From an uncultured Alphaproteobacteria bacterium (GTDB lineage: Bacteria; Pseudomonadota; Alphaproteobacteria; Caulobacterales; Caulobacteraceae), in contig CAIOSI010000037.1 in the NCBI GenBank assembly GCA_903860975.1, forward strand, positions 114,853-178,852: 64,000 nucleotides of DNA, written 5' to 3'. The notes beneath the pieces are model-generated. The model saw only the letters and a list, made by a program, of their open reading frames with translations, had not been told where the DNA came from and searched no databases. Positions 16,805 through 27,881 of the stretch are shown here, piece by piece. Numbering within the stretch: the stretch's first letter is position 1; each line of letters begins with the position of its first letter. The translations under genes and the position numbers were made by a program.

Positions 16805-19093
16805 TCAGGCCTTCGTCTTCATCGCTGCCAGCACCGCCTTGGGTCGGATCGGTAGGTCGCGGACCCGAGCACCTGAAGCTGCGAAGATGGCGTTTGCGAT
16901 GGCCGGTCCGACGACCGTGGTCGCCGGCTCGCCCAGACCCACCGGGACCTCTGTGCTGTCGATGAAAATGATCTCGAGGTCGGGAACGTCGGCCATACGC
17001 AGGGGGGTGTAGGCGCCCAGGTTGGTGTCCTTCGGCTGGCCGTCTTTGAACTCCGTACCTTCGAATAAGGCCAAGCTCATACCCCAGAGCGCAGAACCCT
17101 CGACTTGGGCGCGGGCACCGTCGGGGCTGACGATCGTACCGGCGTCGATGACCAGGGTCAGTTTTTCGACCTTCACCTTTCCGGTCGTGGGATTGACGAA
17201 GACCTGAGCGGCGCAGGCCGTCCAGGTCGGCATATCGCGCTCCTGGCCAAAGGATGTCGCCATGCCGAGGCCGGTGTTCTTCGGCATCGGCTTGCCCCAA
17301 CCCACTTCCTTGGCAAGTCGAGCGACCACGGCATGCTGGCGATGGGCACCACCAACGGCGCTCGTTCCATCGGCGATGCCAGAGTTTCGGCCGGTCCCAT
17401 CGAGAAGCGCCAAGCGGAAAGCCACGGGGTCCTTGCCGACCGAATGGGCCGCCTCGTCCATGAAACTTTCCACGGCAAAGTTCGTCCAGCCGGGACCGAC
17501 AGACCGAAGCCAGCCTGGTCGGAACGTCTTGTTTGCCAGGTCGTTGGAAATCGCCCGCACGCGTTGAGCGCCAACATTGTACCAGTGGTTCGCGCCACTG
17601 ATCGCGAAGGGATCGAAGGGCACACCGTTCGCGCCCTTGGGCATAAAGAAGGGTGCCATGATCTCGGTTGGCCAGCCAGCGGCGGCGGCGTGATCCATCG
17701 CCTTGACCTGCCCGTTTGCGCCGAACGCCATCTTCACCACCTGCACTGAGGCCGAGCGTGGAGAGTCGAAACGCACATCATCGGGCCGGGTGCAGACCAT
17801 CTTGACGGCTTTGCCGCCGATGGCCTTGGACGCCAGAGCCGCACCCACGGCATAGTCGCCGTTCAATCGCCGGCCAAAGCCGCCGCCCAGGAGGTAGGTG
17901 CGAAGAACGATCTTGTCCTCCGGCCGCCCCAGCGCCTTGGCCAGCCAAGGCAGAACCAGAGATTGCCACTGATTGCCGGTATGGATTTCGAAAATACCGT
18001 CCTTTTCGAATGCCAGAGCGTTGATCGGCTCCATCTGGAAGTGGAGCGCCGTCGATGTCGTATAGGTGCGTTCGAGCTTGTTTTTGGACGCCGCGAAGGC
18101 CGCATCGACGCCCTTGTCATCAACGACGGTTGAGCCCGATTTGGGGTCAGCGATCAGGGTCCGGGCGCGGTTCTGGATATCCGCCTCGGAAACCTTGGCC
18201 GCGTCTCCGGATTTCCAGTTGACCTTGACCAGGTCGGTTGCCCGGTTGGCGGCGACGAAGCTCGTCGCATAGACCATCACCCAGCCTGGGCAGGTGGCGG
18301 AAGGATCTTCAAGCACAATGCTTTGGAGGTAACCTGGCACCGCCTTGGCGGCGCTGTCGTCAATGGAAACGACGGTTGAGTCATTGCGCGTCGGCGGCAG
18401 TTTCGGGCGGGCGTAAACCATGCCGTCGACGGCCGCATCAAGGCCATAGCGCGCTGTGCCGTTGGTCTTGGCTGGGATGTCACGCGCAGCCGACGCCTTG
18501 CCAATCAGACGACGCTCGGAGGCCGGCTTGATCGGCAGTTTCGCGAGGTCTTCAGCGGTGAACGTCCGCTTGAGCTCACCCTTGGCGACGATATCGCCAT
18601 AGCTGATCGATTTGCCGGCCCCGCTGACAATTCCGTTGCGGGCCGAGCAGGCACCAGGGGCCAAGCCCATCAGCCTGGCGCCTTCCTCGACAAGCGCGAT
18701 GCGACCCGCCGCGCCGGCCTGGCTCATCAGCGGGAAGGACTGCCAAACCGACCAGGATCCGCCCGTGACCATCAAGCCCCATTTCGCATCGGAATCGACG
18801 TGATCGATCTTCACTTTCGACCAGTCGGCCTCCAACTCCTCGGCGACGATACGGGCGAGCGCGGTGCCGACATGTTGCCCCATCTCGGCGCGGATGACGT
18901 TCACGGTGACCGTCCCATCACGGTCGATGCCATACCAGATGGTGGGCTCGAATCCGCCCGTGGCCGCCTGGGCGTATCCGGTCGTACCGGTGAAGCTGAA
19001 GAGCAGTCCCGTCCCGGTGGCGGCGATCAAAAAGCTGCGGCGTGAGGTGACGCTCGACGGCATGAATTCTGGGGAGGTCGAAATCGGGTTCAT
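16805..19093 (-). CDS. Xanthine-dehydrogenase-family Mo-cofactor subunit (IorB-like)
   Basis: A 762-residue molybdenum-binding subunit of the isoquinoline-1-oxidoreductase/aldehyde-dehydrogenase group. It starts [10 protein letters not shown] with a twin-arginine signal ([20 protein letters not shown]), so it acts in the periplasm. Family segments include [40 protein letters not shown] and the late [20 protein letters not shown]. It oxidises heterocycles or aldehydes by hydroxylation; the substrate cannot be read. Its ATG overlaps the stop of the [2Fe-2S] subunit gene (ATGA), so both are made together. Confidence 0.9.
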   Translation of the reverse strand: MNPISTSPEFMPSSVTSRRSFLIAATGTGLLFSFTGTTGYAQAATGGFEPTIWYGIDRDGTVTVNVIRAEMGQHVGTALARIVAEELEADWSKVKIDHVDSDAKWGLMVTGGSWSVWQSFPLMSQAGAAGRIALVEEGARLMGLAPGACSARNGIVSGAGKSISYGDIVAKGELKRTFTAEDLAKLPIKPASERRLIGKASAARDIPAKTNGTARYGLDAAVDGMVYARPKLPPTRNDSTVVSIDDSAAKAVPGYLQSIVLEDPSATCPGWVMVYATSFVAANRATDLVKVNWKSGDAAKVSEADIQNRARTLIADPKSGSTVVDDKGVDAAFAASKNKLERTYTTSTALHFQMEPINALAFEKDGIFEIHTGNQWQSLVLPWLAKALGRPEDKIVLRTYLLGGGFGRRLNGDYAVGAALASKAIGGKAVKMVCTRPDDVRFDSPRSASVQVVKMAFGANGQVKAMDHAAAAGWPTEIMAPFFMPKGANGVPFDPFAISGANHWYNVGAQRVRAISNDLANKTFRPGWLRSVGPGWTNFAVESFMDEAAHSVGKDPVAFRLALLDGTGRNSGIADGTSAVGGAHRQHAVVARLAKEVGWGKPMPKNTGLGMATSFGQERDMPTWTACAAQVFVNPTTGKVKVEKLTLVIDAGTIVSPDGARAQVEGSALWGMSLALFEGTEFKDGQPKDTNLGAYTPLRMADVPDLEIIFIDSTEVPVGLGEPATTVVGPAIANAIFAASGARVRDLPIRPKAVLAAMKTKA

Positions 19094-19557
19094 GCTTTGG
19101 CTCCCTGCATGCGGGTTGCCGCCAGCTTGATCGCCTTTTTGATCCGCGGGTATGCCATGCAGCGGCAAAGGTTGCCGTTCATCGCGGCATCGATCTGGGC
19201 GTCGGTTGGCTGGGGCGTGGTCTTCAGCAGAGACGCGGCCTGCATGATCTGGCCCGACTGGCAGTAGCCGCATTGCGGGACCTGCACCTCGATCCAGGCT
19301 GTTTGCAGGGGATGTGCGCCCTTGGAGTCGAGCGCCTCAATGGTTGTCACAGACCGCCCTGCCACGGCCGCCACCGGCGTCACGCAAGACCGGATCGCCT
19401 TGCCGTCCAGATGTACGGTGCAAGCTCCGCACTGGGCCACTCCGCAGCCGAACTTCGTGCCTTTCAGCCCGATCTCATCGCGGATCACCCACAACAACGG
19501 TGAATCGTCAGGACTGGTCACCGAAACACTGCGACCATTCAGTTTAAACGTCGCCAT
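19090..19557 (-). CDS. [2Fe-2S] subunit of a molybdenum hydroxylase (IorA-like)
   Basis: A 155-residue iron-sulfur subunit with both cluster motifs. The plant-type ferredoxin cluster is [21 protein letters not shown] (about 42-62); the second cluster is CGYCQSGQ with CRC near 138. An in-frame upstream start (19680) is rejected because the family begins at [10 protein letters not shown] (ATG 19557). The protein has no signal and is presumably carried across the membrane by the Tat signal of its large partner. It passes electrons from the Mo centre onwards, possibly to the nearby cytochrome b561. Confidence 0.92.
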   Translation of the reverse strand: MATFKLNGRSVSVTSPDDSPLLWVIRDEIGLKGTKFGCGVAQCGACTVHLDGKAIRSCVTPVAAVAGRSVTTIEALDSKGAHPLQTAWIEVQVPQCGYCQSGQIMQAASLLKTTPQPTDAQIDAAMNGNLCRCMAYPRIKKAIKLAATRMQGAKA

Positions 19558-19718
19558 AAGCGTCCCCCTCATCCGATCGTTTGGGAAGCAGCGGACGCCG
19601 AGCAGAAGCCCGATGCAATCATTTTCTGCGGCCGGCGGTGCCGATTGTTTGGACGGACATATCGTCGTCAATCGAAGCACCCTAAATTCGTGGTCTGCAA
19701 CATGACGAGGTCACGCTG

Positions 19719-20588
19719 ATGCTGCGCTTGAAGTCGATTGGCTTCGGACTGGTCACGATCCTTCTGGGAATTGGCAGCGCAGGCGCAGCAGCGCCCAAGC
19801 CAAATCTCCCCGCGGGGTCGATCTACGTCTCCTTAGGAAGCTCCTTTGCCGCCGGCCCCGGGATCACGAGCCTGGCTGCGGACAGCCCAGCGCGCTGCGG
19901 GCAGTCCAATGACAACTACCCGCGTCAGCTGGCGAAGGCGCTCGATCTGACGCTGGTCGATCGCAGCTGCGGGGGCGCCACGACGGTTGATGTCCTGCAA
20001 AGCGGCCCGCTTGGTCAACCGCCACAGGTGGACGGCCTAACGCCTGAAACCCGCCTGGTCACCGTCACCATTGGGGGCAACGACATCCGCTACATGGCCG
20101 ACCTTGCCGCCGGGGTTTGCCGCAGCCACCCCGAAGTCCTGGCGGAGGCGGCACGAGCGCGAGCCTGCGCGACGGCGGTCGACTTTGTGCTTGATAGGGC
20201 TTTTGCCAAGACCGCAGACAACCTCAGGGCCATCGCCATCGAGGTACGCCGGCGCTCTAAGCATGCGCGGCTCGTCTTCGTCGACTATGTGACCGTGCTA
20301 CCGCCAGGTCCGCCTTGCGCGGCCCTGATGGTCTCAGACGCCGACGCCGAAGAACTCCGGGGCCGGGCCGCTCGTTTAGCGCGACTGACTGAAACTGTGG
20401 CCAAGGAGTTTGGTGCCGACCTTATCAAGGCCTCGGAACTCACCCGCAATCATGACGCCTGCGCGGCCGACCCCTGGACGGCGGGATTTGTTCGCGTTTC
20501 ATCGCCGTGGGGGCCTGTAAGCTTCCACCCCAGGCTGCCGGCGATGTCTGCCATCGCCACAGCCCTAGAGAAAAAACTGCGGGAGTGA
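19719..20588 (+). CDS. Secreted SGNH-hydrolase (lipase/esterase)
   Basis: A 289-residue protein with a signal peptide (SIGFGLVTILLGIGSAGAAA). SGNH blocks: YVSLGSSFAAGPG (block I, Ser in GSS rather than GDS), the Gly/Asn block TIGGNDIRYM, and near the end SFHPRLPAMSAIA (the His). It resembles the secreted lipase/esterase group with paired Cys, and several Cys are present for disulfides. It would act on ester-linked lipids or carbohydrates outside the cytoplasm. It is divergent from the molybdenum hydroxylase genes. Confidence 0.85.
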   Translation: MLRLKSIGFGLVTILLGIGSAGAAAPKPNLPAGSIYVSLGSSFAAGPGITSLAADSPARCGQSNDNYPRQLAKALDLTLVDRSCGGATTVDVLQSGPLGQPPQVDGLTPETRLVTVTIGGNDIRYMADLAAGVCRSHPEVLAEAARARACATAVDFVLDRAFAKTADNLRAIAIEVRRRSKHARLVFVDYVTVLPPGPPCAALMVSDADAEELRGRAARLARLTETVAKEFGADLIKASELTRNHDACAADPWTAGFVRVSSPWGPVSFHPRLPAMSAIATALEKKLRE

Positions 20589-20630
20589 TCGGACCAAGGC
20601 GAACGCGTCGCAACGCTGCAAACGCAAGCG

Positions 20631-21017
20631 TTAGCTGGCGTTGTATTCGAGGTAGCCGCGCTCAACCATGCGCCGCATAGCTTCATAAACATCGGCCAAC
20701 TCCTCATAGGCGGACCTGAGGCGGGCTAGCTCGGCGACCTGTTCCGACGTTGCAGGTCGGCTCGGATCGCCAACCGCAATTCCTGTCGCGACCCATCTGG
20801 CGCGGGCCTGAGAGGTCGCAAGCGCGAGACGTTCGAATTTCTTGACGTCCAGGGCACCCAAAGCCGCGCCCATCACCGTTATGTTGGCGGCGTAGGCGGC
20901 GTAGTCAATTTGTTCAAGTTGGCCCCGAAGCGCCCGCTGCGACTTTGGGTCGTTGGCTTCATACGGCTCGAAGTGATCGCCCACCATCCGTCGATTGGTG
21001 GTCCTGCTCATCGACAT
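20631..21017 (-). CDS. Hypothetical protein (128 aa)
   Basis: A soluble 128-residue protein starting MSMSRTTNRRMVGDHF with an excellent ribosome site (GGGAGG, 6 bases before the ATG). It is mostly helical, with SQRALRGQLEQIDYAAYAAN and RSAYEELADVYEAMRRMVER as amphipathic stretches. No catalytic motif, signal or membrane segment. I do not recognise a family. It is convergent with the SGNH hydrolase gene and stands alone. Confidence 0.7.
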   Translation of the reverse strand: MSMSRTTNRRMVGDHFEPYEANDPKSQRALRGQLEQIDYAAYAANITVMGAALGALDVKKFERLALATSQARARWVATGIAVGDPSRPATSEQVAELARLRSAYEELADVYEAMRRMVERGYLEYNAS

Positions 21018-21159
21018 GGAATGCCTCCCGCTTGAAGCCGCTTCCTACAAGCACGCGCATAAGCCTTAGGAATCGCTAAGATTGAATTAGGGACCCCAAA
21101 AAAGCGCCGAAGGCGGCGGTGTGAGCGTCATATGGGCACCCAGTGAGCGGTCTTCTTCG

Positions 21160-21606
21160 CTACTGCTTTTCGCCTAGCCAGGTGCGCAGCGCCTTCAGAA
21201 ACGGCAGGGCATCACGAAATTCTTTCTGGGTGAAGCCGTCGCGCAAGTCTTCCATTTTCGGGCGGATCGCAGCCATGGATTGAGCATAGGCTTGGCGGCC
21301 TTCGCCCGTCAGCCAAATGCGTTTCTTGCGTCCGTCTGCCTGGCAGTGCTCCGTGCGGATCAGCTTGCGGACATGTAGCCGCTGCAAGGTATTGGTGAGC
21401 CCGCTCTTGGTCATCTGCAGAGCAACTGCGATGGACATCGGCGTGATCCCGTCACCACGCCGCGACAGCAGGTTCATCACTTCAAATTGTGGATAGGTCA
21501 GGCCGATCGGCAGCTTGCGCGCAATCGCTGTCCTCACCAGATGTTCAATATAGCGGATTTCGTCGAACACCTGAACGTCAGGGTGGTCTTCCGGTTCAGC
21601 AGCCAT
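21160..21606 (-). CDS. MarR-family transcriptional regulator
   Basis: A 148-residue winged-helix regulator. The HTH and wing lie at about 55-100 (TPMSIAVALQMTKSGLTNTL, then LIRTEHCQADGRKKRIWLTG), flanked by dimerisation helices. MarR proteins usually repress a neighbouring gene and respond to phenolics or oxidants. No obvious target is adjacent: the 128-aa gene downstream and rnhA upstream are candidates only by position. The gap before the start (21607-21676) is AT-rich and may carry its promoter. Confidence 0.9.
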   Translation of the reverse strand: MAAEPEDHPDVQVFDEIRYIEHLVRTAIARKLPIGLTYPQFEVMNLLSRRGDGITPMSIAVALQMTKSGLTNTLQRLHVRKLIRTEHCQADGRKKRIWLTGEGRQAYAQSMAAIRPKMEDLRDGFTQKEFRDALPFLKALRTWLGEKQ

Positions 21607-21676
21607 AACGGCGCCCCTCGTTCAAATCGGAATGATTTTACACAACAAGAGAATGTGCATCAAGTTCGATATCGAA

Positions 21677-22129
21677 CTATATGCCGTTAGCCGCTAAGGT
21701 TTCCGTCATGCCTTGACGCGCAAGGACGTCAGCGCGCTCGTTGAACTCGTGCCCGGCGTGTCCCTTCACCCAGCGCCAGTCGACCTCATGGCGTAGGCGA
21801 GCCGCGTCAAGGCGCTTCCAAAGATCATCATTCTTAACGGGCTTCTTATCCGCGGTCAGCCAGCCTCGGCGCTTCCATCCGTGAATCCACTCCGAGATCC
21901 CCTTCATGACGTACTGACTATCGGTGTGAAGTTCGACCCTACAGGGCTTCCTCAACGCTTCCAGAGCCTGGATCGCGGCCATCATCTCCATACGATTGTT
22001 CGTGGTCTGAAGTTCCCCGCCCCAAAGTTCCCGTTCCTTATCTGCGGCGTGCAAAACAGCTCCCCAGCCACCGGGGCCAGGGTTCCCCGAACAAGCGCCG
22101 TCGGTATGGATGACCACCTGTGGCGTCAC
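21677..22129 (-). CDS. rnhA: Ribonuclease HI
   Basis: A 150-residue RNase HI with the full acidic active site: Asp in [19 protein letters not shown], Glu in [16 protein letters not shown], Asp in [13 protein letters not shown] and the late RADVLAR, plus the basic loop [10 protein letters not shown]. It removes RNA from RNA-DNA hybrids. GTG 22129 is used because it overlaps the thrB stop (GTGA); longer in-frame starts run into thrB. Last gene of the ispH-thrB-rnhA set, an arrangement common in alphaproteobacteria. Confidence 0.95.
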   Translation of the reverse strand: MTPQVVIHTDGACSGNPGPGGWGAVLHAADKERELWGGELQTTNNRMEMMAAIQALEALRKPCRVELHTDSQYVMKGISEWIHGWKRRGWLTADKKPVKNDDLWKRLDAARLRHEVDWRWVKGHAGHEFNERADVLARQGMTETLAANGI

Positions 22130-23091
22130 GCAGACGCTCCGAAAAGGACGAGGTCCGGAGCCGCGCGATGGACGGCGAGCTTGCGTTCGTATTCCAGAGG
22201 GTCCTTGGGCCGCACAAGCGCACCAGCCGGTGTCGCGCCCCAATCGTGAAGTCGGGTAAGGAAGAACCGCATCGCAGCGCCATGGGCCAGAACCGGCAAT
22301 GCTGCGCGCTCGACGAAAGACAAGGGTCTCAAGGTCTCGTAGCCGGCCACCAATTGTCGTGCACAGGTGATGTTGAAACTGCCATCGGGCTCGAAGCACC
22401 AGGCATTGAGCGCAATCGCCACATCGTAGGCGAAGGCATCGACGCATGCGAAATAGAAATCGATCGCGCCGGCGAACGCCCCGCCTTTGAAGAACACATT
22501 GTCGGGGAAGAAATCAGCGTGAACGACGCCCTGCGGTAGGCTTTTCGGCCATCGCGCCGCCAATAGTTCGAGATCAGACGATATTGTCTTAGCCAGGCCC
22601 GGTTTCAAATCATCTGCAGCGCCCATGAGCTCGGCGAACATCGGAGCCCAAGCCTGCTGACCAAGGTCGTTGAGCCGCGAGCCCGGGAAACCTTCCGCCG
22701 CCAGGTGTAACTGCGCCAACCCGGCGCCCGCCTCACGGCAGTGAGCGGCCGTTGGACGACGCACCGCAAGGCCGGACAGGAACGAGACGATCGCACAGGG
22801 CTTGCCGCGCACCGTCTTCAACAGACGTCCCTCGCGGTCAGGTATTGGCGTGGCGCTCGGAAAGCCGCGGCTGGCGATCCACCGCAGCAGCTCGAGGAAA
22901 AACGGGAGGTCCCCTGCCCGGACCCGCCGCTCGTAAACGGTCAGGAAGAATCGCCCGGTCTCCGTCTCCAGCAGAAAATTGGAGTTCTCAACCCCTTCAG
23001 CCACGCCCTTCAGGCTGAGCGCCTGACCCAGGTCAAAATCGGCCAGCAGCCTCGCCAGCTCTTCGTCAGTGATGTCCGTGTAGACCGCCAT
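22126..23091 (-). CDS. thrB: Homoserine kinase, APH-fold type
   Basis: A 321-residue homoserine kinase of the aminoglycoside-phosphotransferase fold used by many alphaproteobacteria. It starts [20 protein letters not shown] and carries [20 protein letters not shown], the catalytic loop [14 protein letters not shown] and the metal segment GAIDFYFAC. It phosphorylates homoserine for threonine synthesis. ATG 23091 fits the family N terminus; further in-frame starts upstream do not. It overlaps rnhA by 4 bases and lies about 120 bases after ispH. Confidence 0.94.
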   Translation of the reverse strand: MAVYTDITDEELARLLADFDLGQALSLKGVAEGVENSNFLLETETGRFFLTVYERRVRAGDLPFFLELLRWIASRGFPSATPIPDREGRLLKTVRGKPCAIVSFLSGLAVRRPTAAHCREAGAGLAQLHLAAEGFPGSRLNDLGQQAWAPMFAELMGAADDLKPGLAKTISSDLELLAARWPKSLPQGVVHADFFPDNVFFKGGAFAGAIDFYFACVDAFAYDVAIALNAWCFEPDGSFNITCARQLVAGYETLRPLSFVERAALPVLAHGAAMRFFLTRLHDWGATPAGALVRPKDPLEYERKLAVHRAAPDLVLFGASA

Positions 23092-23212
23092 GCTCAGGGG
23101 ATGGGCGAGGCTCAAGGAGTCGTCAAGCCACGGGTGTCGACAGACGCGTCGACGGCGCGTCCGTCGGCGCCTGGGCGGTCGGCACGGCCTCAAACGCGTT
23201 GGGGCGGATTTC

Positions 23213-24166
23213 TCAGGCCAAAACACGCGGCAATTTGAAGCTCACCGTCTCGCGCTCGGCGTCAATCTCTTCAACCGAGACATCAAAACTTTGCGACAGC
23301 CGCTCAATGACGCCTTGCACAAGCACCTCAGGCGCCGAGGCGCCCGCCGTCACGCCCACGACCAACGCACCGGCCAGCCAAGAGACGTCCAACCCTTCCG
23401 CGTCGTCGATGAGATAGGCTTGCGCCCCAGAGCGACGAGCGACCTCGGCTAGCCGCACGGAATTGGAGGAATTGGCGCTTCCCAGCACCAGCAGCACCTG
23501 GCTACGCGCCGCCACCAATTTCACAGCTTCCTGTCGGTTCGTCGTGGCGTAACAGATGTCTTCCTTGTGGGGCGCTGCAATCTCCGGAAAGCGGGCGCGC
23601 AGGGCAGCGATGATTTCGGCGGTGTCATCTACCGACAGCGTCGTCTGGGTGACGAACGCCACATTGGCCGGATCGCGTGGCGCAAAGACCTGCGCATCGG
23701 CCACCGTCTCGATCAGGATCACCGCGCCATCTGGCAATTGGCCCATGGTGCCCACCACTTCCGGGTGCCCCGCATGGCCGATCAAAACGATCTCGCGGCC
23801 GGCATCGAAGTGTCGTCCAGCCTCAACATGCACCTTGGAGACCAGCGGGCAGGTCGCGTCGAGGTAAAGCATCTTGCGCGCGCGCGCCTGCGCCGGCACC
23901 GCCTTGGGCACTCCGTGGGCAGAGAACACGACCGGCCTGTCGGGCGGGCATTCGTCCAGTTCCTCGACGAATACCGCGCCCAGAGATTTCAGCCGCTCCA
24001 CGACGTGGCGGTTGTGAACGATCTCATGGCGCACATAGACCGGCGCCCCGTACTTTGCGATCGCCCGCTCGACAATCTGGATCGCCCTGTCGACGCCCGC
24101 ACAAAATCCCCTGGGGGTGGCAAGCAGGACTGTTAGCGGCGGGCGGGAGGTTTGGGACATCGACAT
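23213..24166 (-). CDS. ispH: 4-hydroxy-3-methylbut-2-enyl diphosphate reductase IspH
   Basis: The last enzyme of the MEP isoprenoid pathway, 317 residues. The three cluster-ligand Cys are seen in [25 protein letters not shown] and [12 protein letters not shown]; substrate-contact segments [21 protein letters not shown] and [12 protein letters not shown] are also present. It makes IPP and DMAPP from HMBPP. It heads the ispH-thrB-rnhA group and is transcribed away from the exported-protein gene at 24306. Confidence 0.96.
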   Translation of the reverse strand: MSMSQTSRPPLTVLLATPRGFCAGVDRAIQIVERAIAKYGAPVYVRHEIVHNRHVVERLKSLGAVFVEELDECPPDRPVVFSAHGVPKAVPAQARARKMLYLDATCPLVSKVHVEAGRHFDAGREIVLIGHAGHPEVVGTMGQLPDGAVILIETVADAQVFAPRDPANVAFVTQTTLSVDDTAEIIAALRARFPEIAAPHKEDICYATTNRQEAVKLVAARSQVLLVLGSANSSNSVRLAEVARRSGAQAYLIDDAEGLDVSWLAGALVVGVTAGASAPEVLVQGVIERLSQSFDVSVEEIDAERETVSFKLPRVLA

Positions 24167-24305
24167 CGGCGCAAAGGTAAGGGGTCCTCTTCAACAAGGT
24201 AAGGGGGCGTGGCCGCCAGCCGCGTTGCCGCCGCATTCTCCAGGCTGTACTACGGCCTCAATTCCGCGCGAGCCCCTCGCGCGCCCTTCTTTACGGACGC
24301 CTGCC

Positions 24306-25028
24306 ATGCGCCGCTTCATTCTTCTCGCTGCTTCGGCTTTTCTGATCGCTACGCCCTTTGCGGCCCATGCCCAGTATAGCGGGGGCGGGCAGGGAGGCGG
24401 CGGCTCCCGCGGCCCTGCGGGCGACGATCGCAAGCAGCAGGAAGACGACGTCAAGAAGAAGAAGCGCGACAAGGAATGGGGCGATAGCTCTGCGCCTCTG
24501 CCTGCGATGCGTAACGCCGGTCCGTGCCCGTTCGTCAAGGCGCTCTATGACGCCAGCCGCATCATCGAATTCAAGGAGCCCCAACGCGAGGCCTCTGCGA
24601 ACGTGGCATACTCTGGCGAAATCCAGGGCATTTCGGCGGGCTGCCAATACAAAGACAACGAGCCGATCACGGTGTCGATGGATATCTTGTTCGAGCTCGG
24701 CAAGGGTCCGCAGGCGACCAGCAACACCAAGACCTATCACTATTGGGTGGCTGTCACCGACCGCAACCGCGAGATCATCGCGCGCCAGGAATTCGAACTG
24801 CCCGTGACCTTCTCGGCGGGTAAGGATCGGCTCTACCTCAACGATTCCGTCAGCCATATCGTCATCCCGCGCGGCACCAACACCACCTCGGGCGCAAACT
24901 TTGAGATCCTGGTCGGCTTTGATGTCACCCCGGAGATGGCCGCCTTTAATCGCGTGGGCAAGCGCTTCCGGGTCAACGCCGGCGCCTCGGCGGTAGCGGC
25001 CGCCGGGGACACTTCGCCCCGCCGATGA
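24306..25028 (+). CDS. Exported hypothetical protein upstream of argS
   Basis: A 240-residue protein with a signal peptide ([20 protein letters not shown]). After cleavage comes a Gly-rich then charged linker ([20 protein letters not shown], then KKKKRDKEW). The folded part (about 75-225) has [17 protein letters not shown] and a second Cys (SAGCQYKD), likely a disulfide, and beta-rich segments. This matches a conserved alphaproteobacterial envelope protein of unknown function. Its stop overlaps the argS start by 4 bases (ATGA), so the two are cotranscribed despite unrelated roles. Confidence 0.8.
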   Translation: MRRFILLAASAFLIATPFAAHAQYSGGGQGGGGSRGPAGDDRKQQEDDVKKKKRDKEWGDSSAPLPAMRNAGPCPFVKALYDASRIIEFKEPQREASANVAYSGEIQGISAGCQYKDNEPITVSMDILFELGKGPQATSNTKTYHYWVAVTDRNREIIARQEFELPVTFSAGKDRLYLNDSVSHIVIPRGTNTTSGANFEILVGFDVTPEMAAFNRVGKRFRVNAGASAVAAAGDTSPRR

Positions 25029-26797
25029 GCGACCTCAAACGGGGGCTGAGCGAAGCGGTCGAGGCCGTTTTCGCCGAGCTTGGCTTGCCGGCCGAACTTG
25101 GCCGTGTGACCGCGTCTGATCGCCCCGACCTCGCCGACTTCCAGTCCAACGGTGCGCTGGCCGCCGCCAAGCGTGTGGGCAAAAACCCGCGCGAGATCGC
25201 GACATTGGTCGCCGAACGGCTGGCCGGTGATGCCAGGCTGGAGGCCGTCGAGATCGCTGGGCCCGGTTTCATCAACCTGAAGCTCACAGATCGATCGCTC
25301 AGCGATCGTGCCCAGGCGATTGCCGACGACCCGCGGCAAGGCGCCGAGATCGTGGCCCAGCCGCGTCGGGTGCTCATTGATTTTGGCGGCCCCAATGTCG
25401 CCAAGCCCATGCATGTGGGACATCTGCGCGCCTCGATCATCGGCGAGGCGATCAAACGCCTCTATCGCTTCCGGGGCGACAGCGTCCTGGGCGATGCGCA
25501 CTTCGGCGACTGGGGCTATCAGATGGGCCTACTCATCGGCGCCGTGATGGACGAGAGGCCAGAGATCGCTCGCCTCGTCGACAGCCTGAATGCCGGTGCG
25601 TCCGAGGATACCGCAGCCTTCGGAGCTGTCGCGTTGACCGACCTCGACCGGCTCTATCCGCAAGCCGCCGCTAAAGGTAAGGCCGACACCGACTACCGCG
25701 ACCGCGCCCGCAAAATCACCGCCGGCCTGCAGGATCGCCTGCCCGGTTACTATGCCCTGTGGCAGCGCTTCAGGGACGTCACTCAAGTCGCGTTGGAACG
25801 CGACTTCCACGCCTTGGGGGTCGACTTCGACCTCTGGAAGGGCGAGAGCGACGTCGAGGATCTGATCGACCCGATGGTGGCCGATCTAGATGCCAAGGGC
25901 CTTCTGGTCGACGACCAGGGCGCGAGGATCATCCGGGTGGTCCGCGAAGGCGACAAGCGTGAATTGCCGCCGTTGCTAGTGGTCTCGTCTGAGGGCTCGG
26001 CGATGTATGGCACCACAGACCTGGCGACAATTCTCGATCGCAAACAGACTTTCGATCCGAACCTCGTGATCTACTGCGTCGACCAGCGCCAGGCCGATCA
26101 CTTCGAGATCGTATTCCGAGCAGCCTACCTCGCCGGCTACGCCCAAGAGGGTCAACTCGAGCACGTCGGCTTCGGCACCATGAACGGGACCGACGGCAAA
26201 CCTTTCAAGACGCGCGAGGGGGGCGTCTTGAAGCTCAACGACATGATCGAGATGACCCGCGTGAAGGCCCGCGAGCGCCTGCACGAGGCGGGCCTTGGAG
26301 AAAACCTCGCAGAAACCGAGTTTGAGGACATAGCCAGCAAAGTCGCCGTCGCAGCCCTCAAGTTTGCTGATCTACAGAACTTCAGGGGCACCTCTTACGT
26401 CTTCGATCTCGACCGCTTTACAAGCTTCGAAGGAAAGACCGGCCCCTACCTGCTCTACCAGGCCGTCCGGGTGAAATCGCTGCTTCGCCGCGCGGCTGAC
26501 GAGGCGGTTAGCTCCGGCCCGATCACCGTCACCGAACCCGCCGAACGTGAACTCGTCCTTACCCTCGACGCTTTCGAGACGGCCTTGAGCGAAGCATACG
26601 ACAAAAAGGCGCCCAACGCAGTTGCAGAGCACGCCTATCGGCTCAGCCAGGCCTTTTCGAAGTTCTACGCGGCATGCCCGATCCTTCAGGCCGAGCCTAA
26701 GGTAAGGTCCTCGCGTTTGGCGCTAGCGCAAACCACGCTGGCTCAACTTGAGCGCGCGCTGGGTGTCCTGGGCATCACCCTTCCGGAGCGGATGTAG
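25025..26797 (+). CDS. argS: Arginyl-tRNA synthetase
   Basis: A 590-residue class I synthetase. The HIGH signature appears as [17 protein letters not shown] (about 122-138), the N-terminal Add domain precedes it, and the anticodon-binding DALR domain ends the protein ([20 protein letters not shown]). The canonical KMSK loop is replaced by [11 protein letters not shown], common in bacterial ArgRS. It charges tRNA-Arg. Coupled to the upstream exported-protein gene by a 4-base overlap and convergent, with 23 bases of overlap, with the TraB-like gene. Confidence 0.97.
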   Translation: MSDLKRGLSEAVEAVFAELGLPAELGRVTASDRPDLADFQSNGALAAAKRVGKNPREIATLVAERLAGDARLEAVEIAGPGFINLKLTDRSLSDRAQAIADDPRQGAEIVAQPRRVLIDFGGPNVAKPMHVGHLRASIIGEAIKRLYRFRGDSVLGDAHFGDWGYQMGLLIGAVMDERPEIARLVDSLNAGASEDTAAFGAVALTDLDRLYPQAAAKGKADTDYRDRARKITAGLQDRLPGYYALWQRFRDVTQVALERDFHALGVDFDLWKGESDVEDLIDPMVADLDAKGLLVDDQGARIIRVVREGDKRELPPLLVVSSEGSAMYGTTDLATILDRKQTFDPNLVIYCVDQRQADHFEIVFRAAYLAGYAQEGQLEHVGFGTMNGTDGKPFKTREGGVLKLNDMIEMTRVKARERLHEAGLGENLAETEFEDIASKVAVAALKFADLQNFRGTSYVFDLDRFTSFEGKTGPYLLYQAVRVKSLLRRAADEAVSSGPITVTEPAERELVLTLDAFETALSEAYDKKAPNAVAEHAYRLSQAFSKFYAACPILQAEPKVRSSRLALAQTTLAQLERALGVLGITLPERM

Positions 26798-27749
26798 CCT
26801 CAGGGTCCTCATCGGCTGGGCCAATCACCTTCAGGCCGCGCGCCTTGAGGCTGTCGATTAAACCGTCCGTCGCCAAAAGTCGTCGTAGTGGCGCGATGGC
26901 GACCGAATGGCCGGGCTTTTCGGCGGCGCGAGCAATGGCTTCGGCCAGGTCGTCGGTGCTGTGCCGCCACAGGTTCGGGCCACCCGCCATCAGCAGCAGA
27001 CAGCGGTCAAAATGGCGGGGCGCCTTTAGGGCAGCAGCAACATCGCCGCGCGCCCAGCCGGCCGCCGCACGCCGATAAACCTCCTGCCCCGCCTCGGCAT
27101 CTTCGATTGCAGAGTCCAGACACGCGCCTTCGCTCTCTGCCGTTAGCGAACCCAGCGCGGTCCGCGCGAACGGCACCAGATCGTATTCTCCGGCCGGATG
27201 CACGGAGACACCTAAGCGGTTGGCCTCACCGCGGATCTGGCGGCCAATGTCGGTTGATTTCGCCGGTCGAGCGTCTCGCAGCAGGATCTGGCCGGCGATC
27301 ATAGGGCGCCAATGCGCATAAGATTCTGGTCCCTTGCCCAGTCGCTCGCGCTCAGCAACGAAGCGGTCCAGGAGCGGCGGAGCCAGCGTGTCCTCCAGGT
27401 TTCCTGAGGTGCGCAACTCCTGCCACAGTCCGATCAACCCGAAGAGGTCGCCAAGCCCCGCCTGAAGCCGTGGACCAATGATCAAGTCGTCAGCGCCCTT
27501 AAGGCGCTTGTCGAGATCATCGCGTCGCCAGATCACATCTGGCGGAATCGGAGCATCCAGAACGCCCAGGATCCAGACGCTCGCCCCGTTCTTCTCGACG
27601 CGCCACCAAGCCGGCGCTGGATGCCGCGCGGTGACCACCAACTCCTCGACAATGCTGGCTTCCGGATCAGCCGACGGCAACTGCTGCGCCGCGCTCGCGG
27701 TTGCAGAAATCACCAGCGCAGTGAGCGTCACACATATCCCGAACTTCAT
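26775..27749 (-). CDS. TraB/GumN-family exported protein
   Basis: A 324-residue protein with a signal peptide ([20 protein letters not shown]) and a TraB/GumN domain: [20 protein letters not shown] (about 49-68), [19 protein letters not shown] and, near the end, [19 protein letters not shown]. These proteins resemble the Tiki protease fold, but biochemical roles in bacteria are little known. AGGAGG lies 8 bases before ATG 27749. The last codons overlap the end of argS on the opposite strand. Confidence 0.85.
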   Translation of the reverse strand: MKFGICVTLTALVISATASAAQQLPSADPEASIVEELVVTARHPAPAWWRVEKNGASVWILGVLDAPIPPDVIWRRDDLDKRLKGADDLIIGPRLQAGLGDLFGLIGLWQELRTSGNLEDTLAPPLLDRFVAERERLGKGPESYAHWRPMIAGQILLRDARPAKSTDIGRQIRGEANRLGVSVHPAGEYDLVPFARTALGSLTAESEGACLDSAIEDAEAGQEVYRRAAAGWARGDVAAALKAPRHFDRCLLLMAGGPNLWRHSTDDLAEAIARAAEKPGHSVAIAPLRRLLATDGLIDSLKARGLKVIGPADEDPEATSAPEG

Positions 27750-27881
27750 CGACTGATCCTCCTGCCCTGACGCTCGGCGATGCTTGCGGCGAAAGCTTGA
27801 CCTGCCACGTCAAGCCGACGACCCATCAGACCCTACTCGATTTCAGGCTTGACGTCGGATTGTCCCGATCGCCTTGCGCGG

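Noticed and set aside
16605..17300. Minus strand open frame at the end of the molybdenum hydroxylase gene
   Set aside because: Out of frame with the iorB-like gene, Arg/Gly-rich, no motif.
25025..26797. argS as defective because KMSK is missing
   Set aside because: Many bacterial arginyl-tRNA synthetases lack the canonical KMSK, and the rest of the enzyme is intact.
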